From Candidatus Competibacteraceae bacterium (lineage in GTDB: Bacteria; Pseudomonadota; Gammaproteobacteria; Competibacterales; Competibacteraceae), in contig SKOM01000232.1 of assembly GCA_007120095.1 (NCBI GenBank), positions 1-14,337 on the forward strand: a DNA stretch of 14,337 nt, written 5' to 3'. The notes under the pieces were generated by a model. That model was not told the DNA's origin. It saw only the letters and a list, made by a program, of their open reading frames with translations, and made no database searches. Each line of letters opens with the position of its first letter. Within the stretch, counting starts at the first letter, position 1. Below, piece by piece: positions 1-6,906 of the stretch. A program made the position numbers and the translations under genes.

Positions 1-38
1 CCCCTTGCGTTTCGCTACGGTTGTCGTTACTCAGTCCG

Positions 39-58
39 GTGATCTCTTTGCAGATCAC
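39..58. repeat. Seven-base-pair inverted repeat
   Basis: The arms GTGATCT (39-45) and AGATCAC (52-58) are exact complements around a six-base loop. It is a modest hairpin next to the larger palindrome. There is no adjoining T-run and no clear role. Confidence 0.45.
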
Positions 59-66
59 TCGTTTTA

Positions 67-79
67 GCCCATGCTGGGC
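67..79. repeat. Short GCCCA/TGGGC hairpin
   Basis: Five base pairs (GCCCA at 67-71, TGGGC at 75-79) enclose a three-base loop. On the minus strand it is followed by TAAAACG, which is too weak for an intrinsic terminator. It stands five bases from the 26-bp palindrome, so the two may form part of one structured intergenic element. Confidence 0.35.
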
Positions 80-83
80 ACAC

Positions 84-109
84 TAGGGGCGGTTCGCGAA
101 CCGCCCCTA
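84..109. repeat. Perfect 26-bp palindrome, possible repeat element or transcript-end hairpin
   Basis: The two 13-base arms, TAGGGGCGGTTCG and its exact reverse complement, meet with no spacer. The structure lies about 90 bases beyond the brxL stop, so its hairpin would sit in the 3' untranslated end of the BREX mRNA. No T-run follows on either strand, so it is not a classic intrinsic terminator, though it could protect the 3' end. Its GC-rich, TAGGGGC-headed form resembles short dispersed palindromic repeats seen in many bacterial genomes. Whether it is repeated elsewhere cannot be judged from one copy. Confidence 0.6.
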
Positions 110-196
110 CCGCCTATATTCCATCCGCCGTCGCCCGTTCGCATGTTCGGATAATTCATCAAATGGCTATAGCTGCACTCTGGACACTCATACTCG

Positions 197-2242
197 TTAC
201 TCCACCATGGCCTTCAGAAGGGCATCCCTGGTATCGGAATAGAACTGGATGTCGATCTTCGTCGCCATATCATCGGACAGGTCAAAAAGCTGCCGACGGC
301 AGGAAACCGGCATCAAGAGAGCCGAGGCACCTTTTTCAACTGCGATCTCGGCGATGGTGACGGGATTGTGAATAGGCTCGAGAGATCCGCCCAGGTTAAT
401 CTCCCCCACGATGATGAGGCCGCCGCGAACACTCTTCTTCAAGAGAGCCGTGCAGAGCGCAATGAGTGATGCCATGCCGAGTTTCGCGCCGGACTTGGAT
501 GCGTCAAAGGCTCGGAGTTGGGCGGTGAATTCGTGGTGACGAGGGTCTTTGTCCCCGACCAGTTGCATCGCCCGGGCGTAGAGGTTTTGCTCGGCGTAGC
601 CCATGCTTTCCTTGAATGCTGGCGGCACGGGTTTGTTGAGGATCTTGACGCCGGAACCTGGGCCTTCATTGATCTCGATACGGTAAAGTCCCGGATGCTC
701 TTCACCGCCACCTGGCGAGATGGTCCAGACCTGGCCTGGCTCAAGAGGGTCGCCACCCATGCTGTTTTCGCTTTGCAGTTCTGGAGTCGAGACAAACTTT
801 TCTACGCCATCAGCCCCCATCACGTAGCTGAAGTGAGTATTACGGAATTCCGCCGCGCCGATGCGCTTCTGCTGTTCCTTGACGCGACGCCTTGCCTCCA
901 TGGCGATATGGACGGCCCACTCGATGTCCTCATCGGCCGTCTCGCCTTCACCGGGATAGAGGAGCTTGAGCAATCCGCTCACCGTTTTATTGACCGCGTT
1001 GGTATCGCGCCCTGACAGAGCGCCACCGAAGAACACCCGGTTTTGCAGTACGCTCACTCGGCTTTGATTGCGAAGCTGGCTCCAACACTCGGACAAGAAA
1101 TCGCTCACCAGACCGAAGTGATTCGTCAACAGCTCTTTGCTGATTTTGGGAACATCCCAGCCGGGCAGAAAGGCGTGGATTCGGTCCATGAACGCGGTGT
1201 CGTCTTTCATCTCGGGTGGCATGGGGCCAAACAGGTGCCCGATGCGCTGCTGATGTTCAACATCAACATCAAAGTTGCCAACCAGGACGATGCTGCCATC
1301 GGCTCGGATGCTTTCCTTGCCACGACTGAATTCGCCGGACTCCATGTACCCCTTCATGATGTTCACGCCATCTTTCTGGTCGAAAGAGACGCCGGACACC
1401 TCGTCGAAGCAGACCACATCGTATTGGCAGACCAATCCGCGCTGGCCGGTTGCGTTGTTGACGAACATCCGGGCAACCGTGGCCTTACCCCCGGAAATCA
1501 GATGCGCATACGGAGAAACCTGCTGGAAGAGATGGCTCTTGCCGGTTCCTCTGGGACCGAGTTCCACCAGGTTGTAGTTACGCTCGACAAAGGGAACCAT
1601 TCGCAGCATCAGGGCGTCACGTTGCCGCCGGGACAATCCGTTTGGCTCTATGCCGATGGATCGAAGCAGGAACTCCTTCCACTCGTCCGTCGTGAAGGAC
1701 TTACGAGCCTCGGCCAGGATGTCGAGCACATCTCGTTTGGAGAGTTGGATTGCCCGGAGCGACTCAACACCAAACGGTCTGCCTTTGCTCTCCTGGGCGA
1801 TAGCCGCATCGTAGTTCAGACTGATTTCGGCATAAAAGCCACCTGTCAGCATTCGCTCATGTTCATTCACCAGTTCCGGGCGAATGCGGACATCGGTCAG
1901 ACGCAGGCTGGGCAGTGTTGCGATGTAGGAGTCGGTCTTCGCATCCAGGCGAGCGGTGATGAGGTCGATGATTTTGACCTCGCCATTTTCCCTGGCCCGA
2001 GCCTTGAAAAGCTCTTCTTCCCCGGCTTTGACCGTTCGCGATTTGAGTTGCCGCTGGACGATCTCGAGACCCTCATCAATCTCGTCCTGCTCGGTGCTTG
2101 CGCAATACCGGCCGAGCAAAAACTCGACCACATAGGTCGGCACCGGAAACTGGCGGCTAAACGTCCGGACCAGATCCTTCCGGACCAAGTACCCCTCTAG
2201 CGAGGAGGCCGCTTTTTTGTCGATCTGGTCCATTTCAATCAT
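197..2242 (-). CDS. brxL: BREX AAA+ protein BrxL with Lon-like C-terminal domain
   Basis: BrxL is the last core gene of type 1 BREX. It is a DNA-binding AAA+ protein (an oligomeric, MCM-like assembly is known for homologues) needed for phage restriction. The 681-aa product has an N-terminal helical region to about 200, then Walker A LGPRGTGKS at 228-236, Walker B VVCFDEVSG at 276-284, a sensor strand SIVLVGNFD at 317-325 and an arginine-finger-like FMDRIHAFLPGW at 351-362. A Lon-like domain follows from about 550 to the end. There the ungapped match to Lon's DGPSAG reads SGAKLG (584-589), putting Lys587 in place of the catalytic serine. The Lon Lys loop (GGLKEK) reads GGSLEP (618-623), so protease activity is unlikely. 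The ATG start at 2240-2242 overlaps the pglZ stop and has GGAGGT five bases upstream. The stop is TAA at 197-199. Confidence 0.96.
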   Translation of the reverse strand: MIEMDQIDKKAASSLEGYLVRKDLVRTFSRQFPVPTYVVEFLLGRYCASTEQDEIDEGLEIVQRQLKSRTVKAGEEELFKARARENGEVKIIDLITARLDAKTDSYIATLPSLRLTDVRIRPELVNEHERMLTGGFYAEISLNYDAAIAQESKGRPFGVESLRAIQLSKRDVLDILAEARKSFTTDEWKEFLLRSIGIEPNGLSRRQRDALMLRMVPFVERNYNLVELGPRGTGKSHLFQQVSPYAHLISGGKATVARMFVNNATGQRGLVCQYDVVCFDEVSGVSFDQKDGVNIMKGYMESGEFSRGKESIRADGSIVLVGNFDVDVEHQQRIGHLFGPMPPEMKDDTAFMDRIHAFLPGWDVPKISKELLTNHFGLVSDFLSECWSQLRNQSRVSVLQNRVFFGGALSGRDTNAVNKTVSGLLKLLYPGEGETADEDIEWAVHIAMEARRRVKEQQKRIGAAEFRNTHFSYVMGADGVEKFVSTPELQSENSMGGDPLEPGQVWTISPGGGEEHPGLYRIEINEGPGSGVKILNKPVPPAFKESMGYAEQNLYARAMQLVGDKDPRHHEFTAQLRAFDASKSGAKLGMASLIALCTALLKKSVRGGLIIVGEINLGGSLEPIHNPVTIAEIAVEKGASALLMPVSCRRQLFDLSDDMATKIDIQFYSDTRDALLKAMVE

Positions 2243-4608
2243 GTATTACCTCCACCAATTACTGTGGCGATTTGCGCAACCAGCGATCCATTGGCATCGA
2301 TCAGGACCACTGTTGCTTCACGCCCCTCCATGTCCTCGTCCTCGACGACTACGGAGGCTGTTCCGTTGTCTTTGAGCGGTTTGCTGCCTACGACCACACT
2401 GGACAATGACAAACCCGCTTGGCTACGAACATCAAGTGATAAACCCGAGAAGTTGCCATCCACGGCAACGGTACAGCGCAGACCCTTCCACACCACGTCA
2501 GTAAATTCGACAGATGCGGCCGCCTGAGCAGATTCGCCTCGCGTTACCGTCAATTGCAACGTCAGGCACTCTTGCAGGCTTAGGCCACCATGGGTGTACT
2601 CTTCGCCTTTCTTGAAGCAACTCACGCCATCAGCGAGGGCAAAATACTGGTTTGGATTCCAGTACCAAGGGTAAAGCCGCTCCTCGGAAGTGGCCCCGGG
2701 CTTTAATGAGGCGCATCGGCCCCACTTGTTATCGGCCAGGGCGCTGGGAAGATCGATTTTTGGCAATCCCCCGGGCAGCAACAACCAGCCATGGTCTGTC
2801 ACCACCCGAACACGCTTCCATCCTGCTGCCAAAAGCTCCGTGACCCGGTCTGTGATCTCCAGAATCAGGGCATCGATGTGTTTGGCAAGTTTCCACCCAC
2901 GGTCGTGGCCTTCGTGGTCGATGTCTCCAAACTCGCACCAAGCCTTACCCTGGCCATCACTACTGTTTACTGCAACTGGGGCAGAGCGCTCAAGGATCGA
3001 CCATCCCGCGTCGGTCAGTAACTTCTTCAGGTGATAGCCGCCCTTTAACGATTGACCGGTGTCTGCTACAGACGGCTCAAAATCAGGGCTGCCATCCTCA
3101 CCGCGAATCTTGTCTCGTACCGGGGTTACCGCCGCCTTGCCGGTTGCCGTTACACTCGGCAGGGCTGTCCAGGCAGGTTCCTCGGAAATATCAAATCCAC
3201 ACGACTCTAAAGAACCAACCAAACGCTTCCCAGCATCGAAACGGAGTCCGTCGACGAAGAGAACGCAGTCCCCGGGACTGAAAGGTGTCGCCTTTGCCGT
3301 CAGGCAGGTGCCTCCCGGGTACGATGCGCCATCTACCAATTTCTGGAGATAGCGGGCTGATTCTTCCACCCACGGCAGGTAAACAGATCGAATAGCGGTC
3401 GTCACGGCATCAAAGTCGGTAGAACTATCGACCTGGGCCAAAGCCCGGATCACTCCGTCATCGACCCGCCATCCGTGACTGCAATATCCCGCTGCGAGGT
3501 CGTCCACCGAACCTGCGGCAAGGCTGCTTTTAGTGATCTCGGCAATGGTTGCCAAGTGTTCAACTGCGCAGGCCAGGGGCGCATCACCCAGTTCGGCCCA
3601 GACCAGAGAGCGCCTGCGCCCGTGCTGTTTTTCCAGCTCCTTAATCTTCGCCCTCGCTTCGTGCGCGGGCGCTTTGGCAAGGGCCATCAAATCACGGTGA
3701 AGGTTCTTCTCCTGGTCGTCATTCCACTGAGGCCAGCCGTCGAAAGAACCGTCTCCCATGTGCCAGAAAATGGTGTCACTCGGCGGACGACATTTTCTGA
3801 TTTGTGCCGGAATGTTGGGGTAGCGCTTAGGTGCCTCGCAGTAGCGCTCCCAAACGGCATGCCACGGACCTTCATGGTTTGCGAGCTTAGTGCTCCCGGC
3901 CAAAACGCCTTCGTTCTGGGGGTTGAAGGCCAATTGGGACTTGGAGACCTCGACAAAGGCCTTCCATTCGTTCTCGCCACGACTCGCCTGGAATGCGTCC
4001 TCCTGATCGAGCCACTGCAACAGGTCGCGAATCGGGTCGCCACCCGTCAACAGAGTGTTGAAGTAGTCCTTGTCCAGACGCTTGCCTTTGAGCAAGGAGA
4101 CATCCTCGTCGAGAAGCCGATACAACGCGAGCTGCATGGCGTTCTTGGCATCGTTGTCTTGGGCGACATCCAGCCCAAGCCCCCCCTGATCGGATTTCAG
4201 ATAGGCCAGGATCGTCCAGTCTTTCGCATTGATTTGTGACCAGATCACGCCCCGGTATTGCAATTCAGCAAGCGGCTTCAGGTGATCCGGGCAACTTTCG
4301 ACAGCCCGCAGATCCTGGCGGCTGACGCCCGGCAGATAAAAAATCGGTGTCCGATCCTTGGGCAGCGAAACATCCTCGGCACGACCGGCAATCACGCAAC
4401 GCAACCAGATGGCAGGCCCAATCCGCTTGTCTGGCGCATAGTCGCCAAGAATCATGAGTTCGGGCAGTTCAGCCTGAAGAACGGGTATGACGGCTTCCCA
4501 CTGCCGGTCACGATCCGGCCATAGAATACAGGCCGGTGCGACCTGAACCTCCGGGTTAAAGACGGCGGCATCACGAACCGCTTTCAGGAGATGATCAAGC
4601 ACTCTCAT
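2239..4608 (-). CDS. pglZ: BREX alkaline-phosphatase-superfamily protein PglZ
   Basis: PglZ is the hallmark BREX protein, a member of the alkaline-phosphatase superfamily with metal-dependent nuclease activity reported for some homologues. The 789-aa product opens with the family's N-terminal block (ACILWPDRDRQWEAVIP at 26-42, GPAIWLRC at 64-71). It shows the metal-site signatures VLFVDGLRFDAG at 449-460 (D453), the PSVTATGK segment at 484-491 that should supply the nucleophile, VVTDHGWLLLPGG at 602-614 (D605, H606) and YTHGGLSLQE at 671-680 (H673). The last ~100 residues look like a beta-sandwich appendage. The open frame runs 50 codons further upstream over the end of the DUF3644-like gene, but the ATG at 4606-4608 is the likely start: GAGGG lies eight bases before it, and homology-like sequence begins there. 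Its stop overlaps the brxL start as ATGA. Confidence 0.96.
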   Translation of the reverse strand: MRVLDHLLKAVRDAAVFNPEVQVAPACILWPDRDRQWEAVIPVLQAELPELMILGDYAPDKRIGPAIWLRCVIAGRAEDVSLPKDRTPIFYLPGVSRQDLRAVESCPDHLKPLAELQYRGVIWSQINAKDWTILAYLKSDQGGLGLDVAQDNDAKNAMQLALYRLLDEDVSLLKGKRLDKDYFNTLLTGGDPIRDLLQWLDQEDAFQASRGENEWKAFVEVSKSQLAFNPQNEGVLAGSTKLANHEGPWHAVWERYCEAPKRYPNIPAQIRKCRPPSDTIFWHMGDGSFDGWPQWNDDQEKNLHRDLMALAKAPAHEARAKIKELEKQHGRRRSLVWAELGDAPLACAVEHLATIAEITKSSLAAGSVDDLAAGYCSHGWRVDDGVIRALAQVDSSTDFDAVTTAIRSVYLPWVEESARYLQKLVDGASYPGGTCLTAKATPFSPGDCVLFVDGLRFDAGKRLVGSLESCGFDISEEPAWTALPSVTATGKAAVTPVRDKIRGEDGSPDFEPSVADTGQSLKGGYHLKKLLTDAGWSILERSAPVAVNSSDGQGKAWCEFGDIDHEGHDRGWKLAKHIDALILEITDRVTELLAAGWKRVRVVTDHGWLLLPGGLPKIDLPSALADNKWGRCASLKPGATSEERLYPWYWNPNQYFALADGVSCFKKGEEYTHGGLSLQECLTLQLTVTRGESAQAAASVEFTDVVWKGLRCTVAVDGNFSGLSLDVRSQAGLSLSSVVVGSKPLKDNGTASVVVEDEDMEGREATVVLIDANGSLVAQIATVIGGGNT
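2248..2253 (-). promoter_or_regulatory. Strong Shine-Dalgarno site of brxL within the end of pglZ
   Basis: GGAGGT with a five-base spacer (AATAC) precedes the brxL ATG, which overlaps the pglZ TGA. This is the strongest ribosome-binding site in the window and should give efficient coupled translation of brxL. Confidence 0.82.
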
Positions 4609-4616
4609 GCGCAATG

Positions 4617-4621
4617 CCCTC
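4617..4621 (-). promoter_or_regulatory. Shine-Dalgarno site fixing the pglZ start
   Basis: GAGGG followed by an eight-base spacer (CATTGCGC) precedes the ATG at 4608. This favours the 789-aa form over the longer open frame, which would overlap the DUF3644-like gene by more than 120 bases. Confidence 0.7.
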
Positions 4622-4633
4622 GTTTTAATCTCG

Positions 4634-5614
4634 TCATGAATACTGTTCCTTGTTATCGCGGCAATGCTTTCGTACCACATCGACCCAACGCTCATACCAA
4701 TGCCAGGCCTTTCCCGCCACCAGAGTGCCATAGCCATTGGCGGCATTCTTTGCGTCAAGGGGTTGCCAAAGTTGTGTGTGGTAATGGACTGAAAAACCTG
4801 GGTAGCCTTCAGCTTTCATCAAATCCACAACCTGTTTGGGCAGATATTTCTTCTTTTCGGTTTCTTTGATTACTGCGTATTCCTTGTTCACCGCCTCGGC
4901 CAGGGCCGAATCGCTTTTTACAAACTCAATGACGCGGTCCGCCTGACCTTTACGATTGGCTGTTTTCGGAACGAACAATATGCGATAGGCGTAGTGGGGA
5001 TTTGAGAATTCGTCGTCAGATAATTCAGCATCAAAATCCTTAATGTAACCCTGGATGTTTGCAGGTAACCCAGGATGTTCCTCAAGCAGTTCCTTTTGCT
5101 CGGTGGAGATCGTCGAAAACTGTAGGCTGAAGGACAGGTGCTTTTCTATTCCGTTATCGGCACCGAACAATTTTTTGATGTACTCGTTATAGTTCAGCCC
5201 GCACGCCTGGAAACGAGCGCTCAAAATGTCATCGATCCGGGTTGTCATCTGGTGCTCGATTTCATGGCGCAACCCGATCAGAAAGCGCAGGTTATTGGCT
5301 GTGTCCTTATCGATAGGCGACTTGGCGTCATTCAGGCAGCGTTCAAGCTCCCAGTACTTGTATGCGCCATGCTTGGTTTTATCGAATTCACGCCGCTTGC
5401 CGTTCTGCTGGCAGTATCGATACTCGATTTTTTGATCGCGAAAATAGGCATGGAGTAGATAGGTCCAGGCGATAATCATCAGCACCACATAGGATTCCGA
5501 CTTGAAGCTGATGTTGGGGTTGTTGAATATCTGCACGGCAGCGAGGGCCGCCTCTCGAGACTTCTTGAGCAATTCGCTCTTGATGGAACCGACGCGCCGA
5601 ATTCGCTTGCTCAT
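4634..5614 (-). CDS. DUF3644-like protein with HEPN R-x4-H motif, putative RNase
   Basis: This is a 326-aa accessory protein between pglX and pglZ. Its N-terminal half (about residues 18-125) resembles DUF3644: REAALAAVQIFNNPNISFKSESYV, then a hydrophobic helix (VLMIIAWTYLLHAYF, 44-58), then a basic stretch and a second helical pair ending in FLIGLRHEIEHQ. The RHEIEH at 116-121 is an R-x4-H motif, the catalytic signature of HEPN ribonucleases found in many toxin and abortive-infection proteins. The hydrophobic helix is probably a buried helix of the bundle rather than a membrane span. The C-terminal ~200 residues are mixed alpha/beta with no motif I know. The ATG at 5612-5614 was chosen because it overlaps the upstream stop (ATGA) and has AGGAGG seven bases before it; a longer form adding ten residues would overlap the neighbour further. 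Its stop is 25 bases before pglZ. Family call is moderately sure; RNase activity is inferred. Confidence 0.9.
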   Translation of the reverse strand: MSKRIRRVGSIKSELLKKSREAALAAVQIFNNPNISFKSESYVVLMIIAWTYLLHAYFRDQKIEYRYCQQNGKRREFDKTKHGAYKYWELERCLNDAKSPIDKDTANNLRFLIGLRHEIEHQMTTRIDDILSARFQACGLNYNEYIKKLFGADNGIEKHLSFSLQFSTISTEQKELLEEHPGLPANIQGYIKDFDAELSDDEFSNPHYAYRILFVPKTANRKGQADRVIEFVKSDSALAEAVNKEYAVIKETEKKKYLPKQVVDLMKAEGYPGFSVHYHTQLWQPLDAKNAANGYGTLVAGKAWHWYERWVDVVRKHCRDNKEQYS

Positions 5615-6906
5615 TGCGCCGCCTCCTGAATCTTCTGCTGCCACGCCAGCACTACAGCTTTGTTCCCCTTGGCCGCCTCTTGAATGATCGTTGCCAATGC
5701 CGCTGTCTCGGCCTTGTGCGATCCGATATAGCCGGAACGGATCAACCCGAGCATGTCGGCCTCTCGGAGATAGGTTCCATCCAGGGCTTCGTAGCTGAGA
5801 CGAACTCCCCCCTTCGGGCCTTTGGCTTCGGGGGCGGCAAGAATCTGGTTGAGATGGTCAAGAGAGACAAGAAACGACTGATGCGTGTCGTCTACGATCT
5901 TGCGCTTCACAAATTTGAAGAAGAATGGATTGCGGCTCAGCCTGTAGTCACTCAAAGAACCCTCAAAGTCCGGGAGTCGCATGCGGGCAATTTCATCGCG
6001 CAACTGCTGGTCAGGGCGAAACAGCCAATCACGGTTATCACTGTCTTGCTTGTCTTCTTCCAGCATTTTGTACTGGAGCATAACGATGTTGCCCCGGGTT
6101 TCGTTGATGTAGATGAGGTCAACACCCAGCATCTGCTCCAAGGGCAGTTTGTTGGCCGTGTAAATCACCAGCCGTTCATCGCGCTTTTGAAAAACGGCTC
6201 TCCCTGTCACGTCAGCGGAGATCGCATCGAAACCGGGCAGCCGTGATGCATCTGAATGCACTACGTTATCCTCATAGAGGTGTGCTCCGATAAGGCTGAG
6301 GCCGGATGATGCGCCCCTTTTCAGGACAACCTGATCTGGTATGGCATTGCCCCGAATCCCAAAGGCAGCCATTGCCGACTGAATGGCATCTTCCTGCGCC
6401 CAGGGGGTGTTCGTCACGCGCCTCAACCGTGGCAAAAGAGAGAGAACCGTATCCAGGGCTGATTGATTTTCAGAATTTGCGGCCAGAATTTCGACCAGGT
6501 GAGCGCTGAGTTTAGGAGAGAGGTTTGTAATGCCCCCTTCACCAGGCAGGCGCTCACCCAGCAAGCGTTTCATCCGAGAGTCAGAGATCAACGCCTCTAT
6601 GGCCTGCAGAGAATCAGGGAGCAAGGCACGTAGTTTCTTGATAGTTAGACGAGAATCGAAAGTGCTCACTGCCGTTTTACGGGTGGCAGTGGCCAGATAG
6701 CACTTGGTTGCATCGCCTTCTTGAATCTCAAGCAAACAAAGCGTCGGCAGTTTGATAGCCTGGAAGACGGAGTGGGGCTTTACAATGGTGAAGTGTTCGA
6801 ATCCCTGCCGCGAATTGTGCAGAGATTCAGAAAACGCCTCATCGAAGCGTATCAAGATCAGGGGTTTCTTCTGAACCCATTTTGCGATCTTGACGGCTGC
6901 ACTCAT
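5611..6906 (-). CDS. Accessory BREX-island protein, possible PD-(D/E)xK-like nuclease
   Basis: I do not recognise the family of this 431-aa protein. The ATG at 6904-6906 is preferred over an in-frame ATG 78 codons upstream. It has GGGAGG seven bases upstream and overlaps the pglX stop as ATGA, whereas the longer version would lie wholly over pglX and begins with an Arg/Pro/Gly-rich stretch typical of out-of-frame translation. No signal peptide or membrane segment is seen. Residues about 220-285 contain SADVTGRAVF, an RLVIYTANK strand, a short helix with E257, then GVDLIYIN (D263) and NIVMLQYKML (Q278, K280). The D-x14-QxK spacing in two hydrophobic strands is what the PD-(D/E)xK core shows in Mrr-like nucleases, which also use QxK. 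The N-terminal ~200 residues are of unknown role. The C-terminus is alpha-helical. It is translationally coupled to the DUF3644-like gene downstream. The gene is certain; the nuclease reading is a motif-based inference. Confidence 0.9.
   Translation of the reverse strand: MSAAVKIAKWVQKKPLILIRFDEAFSESLHNSRQGFEHFTIVKPHSVFQAIKLPTLCLLEIQEGDATKCYLATATRKTAVSTFDSRLTIKKLRALLPDSLQAIEALISDSRMKRLLGERLPGEGGITNLSPKLSAHLVEILAANSENQSALDTVLSLLPRLRRVTNTPWAQEDAIQSAMAAFGIRGNAIPDQVVLKRGASSGLSLIGAHLYEDNVVHSDASRLPGFDAISADVTGRAVFQKRDERLVIYTANKLPLEQMLGVDLIYINETRGNIVMLQYKMLEEDKQDSDNRDWLFRPDQQLRDEIARMRLPDFEGSLSDYRLSRNPFFFKFVKRKIVDDTHQSFLVSLDHLNQILAAPEAKGPKGGVRLSYEALDGTYLREADMLGLIRSGYIGSHKAETAALATIIQEAAKGNKAVVLAWQQKIQEAAQ
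5622..5627 (-). promoter_or_regulatory. Shine-Dalgarno site of the DUF3644-like gene
   Basis: AGGAGG sits within the last codons of the 431-aa gene, seven bases (CGGCGCA) before the ATGA overlap. The layout closely copies the preceding junction with pglX, in spacing as well as the overlap. Confidence 0.82.

Larger units (their letters stand above)
1..196. other. Intergenic region downstream of the BREX operon
   Basis: Apart from the three hairpins described separately, I see no gene here. On the plus strand, frame 2 is open from the window edge to a TAG at 65-67 and could be the tail of a gene entering from the left, but about 21 codons are too few to support a call. No tRNA-like cloverleaf, integrase site or direct repeat marking an island boundary is visible. 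Confidence 0.5.

Noticed and set aside
84..109. Classic rho-independent terminator for the operon
   Set aside because: The stem is strong but no run of T follows it on either strand, so it is recorded as a palindrome instead.
1043..2200. A 385-codon open frame on the plus strand opposite brxL
   Set aside because: It is antisense to the clearly conserved AAA+ core of brxL, has no recognisable domain, and arises from codon bias of the coding strand.
3475..4239. A 254-codon plus-strand frame opposite pglZ, and a 250-codon one opposite brxC (10592-11344)
   Set aside because: Both lie wholly antisense to secure BREX genes and show no motif or credible ribosome-binding context.
4609..4758. Longer N-terminus of PglZ (50 extra codons)
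   Set aside because: It would overlap the DUF3644-like gene heavily, and the family-like sequence and the GAGGG site both point to the ATG at 4608.
5440..5490. Membrane anchor in the DUF3644-like protein (residues 41-58)
   Set aside because: A single hydrophobic stretch broken by Trp, His and Tyr within a helical bundle fits a buried HEPN-type helix better than a transmembrane span.
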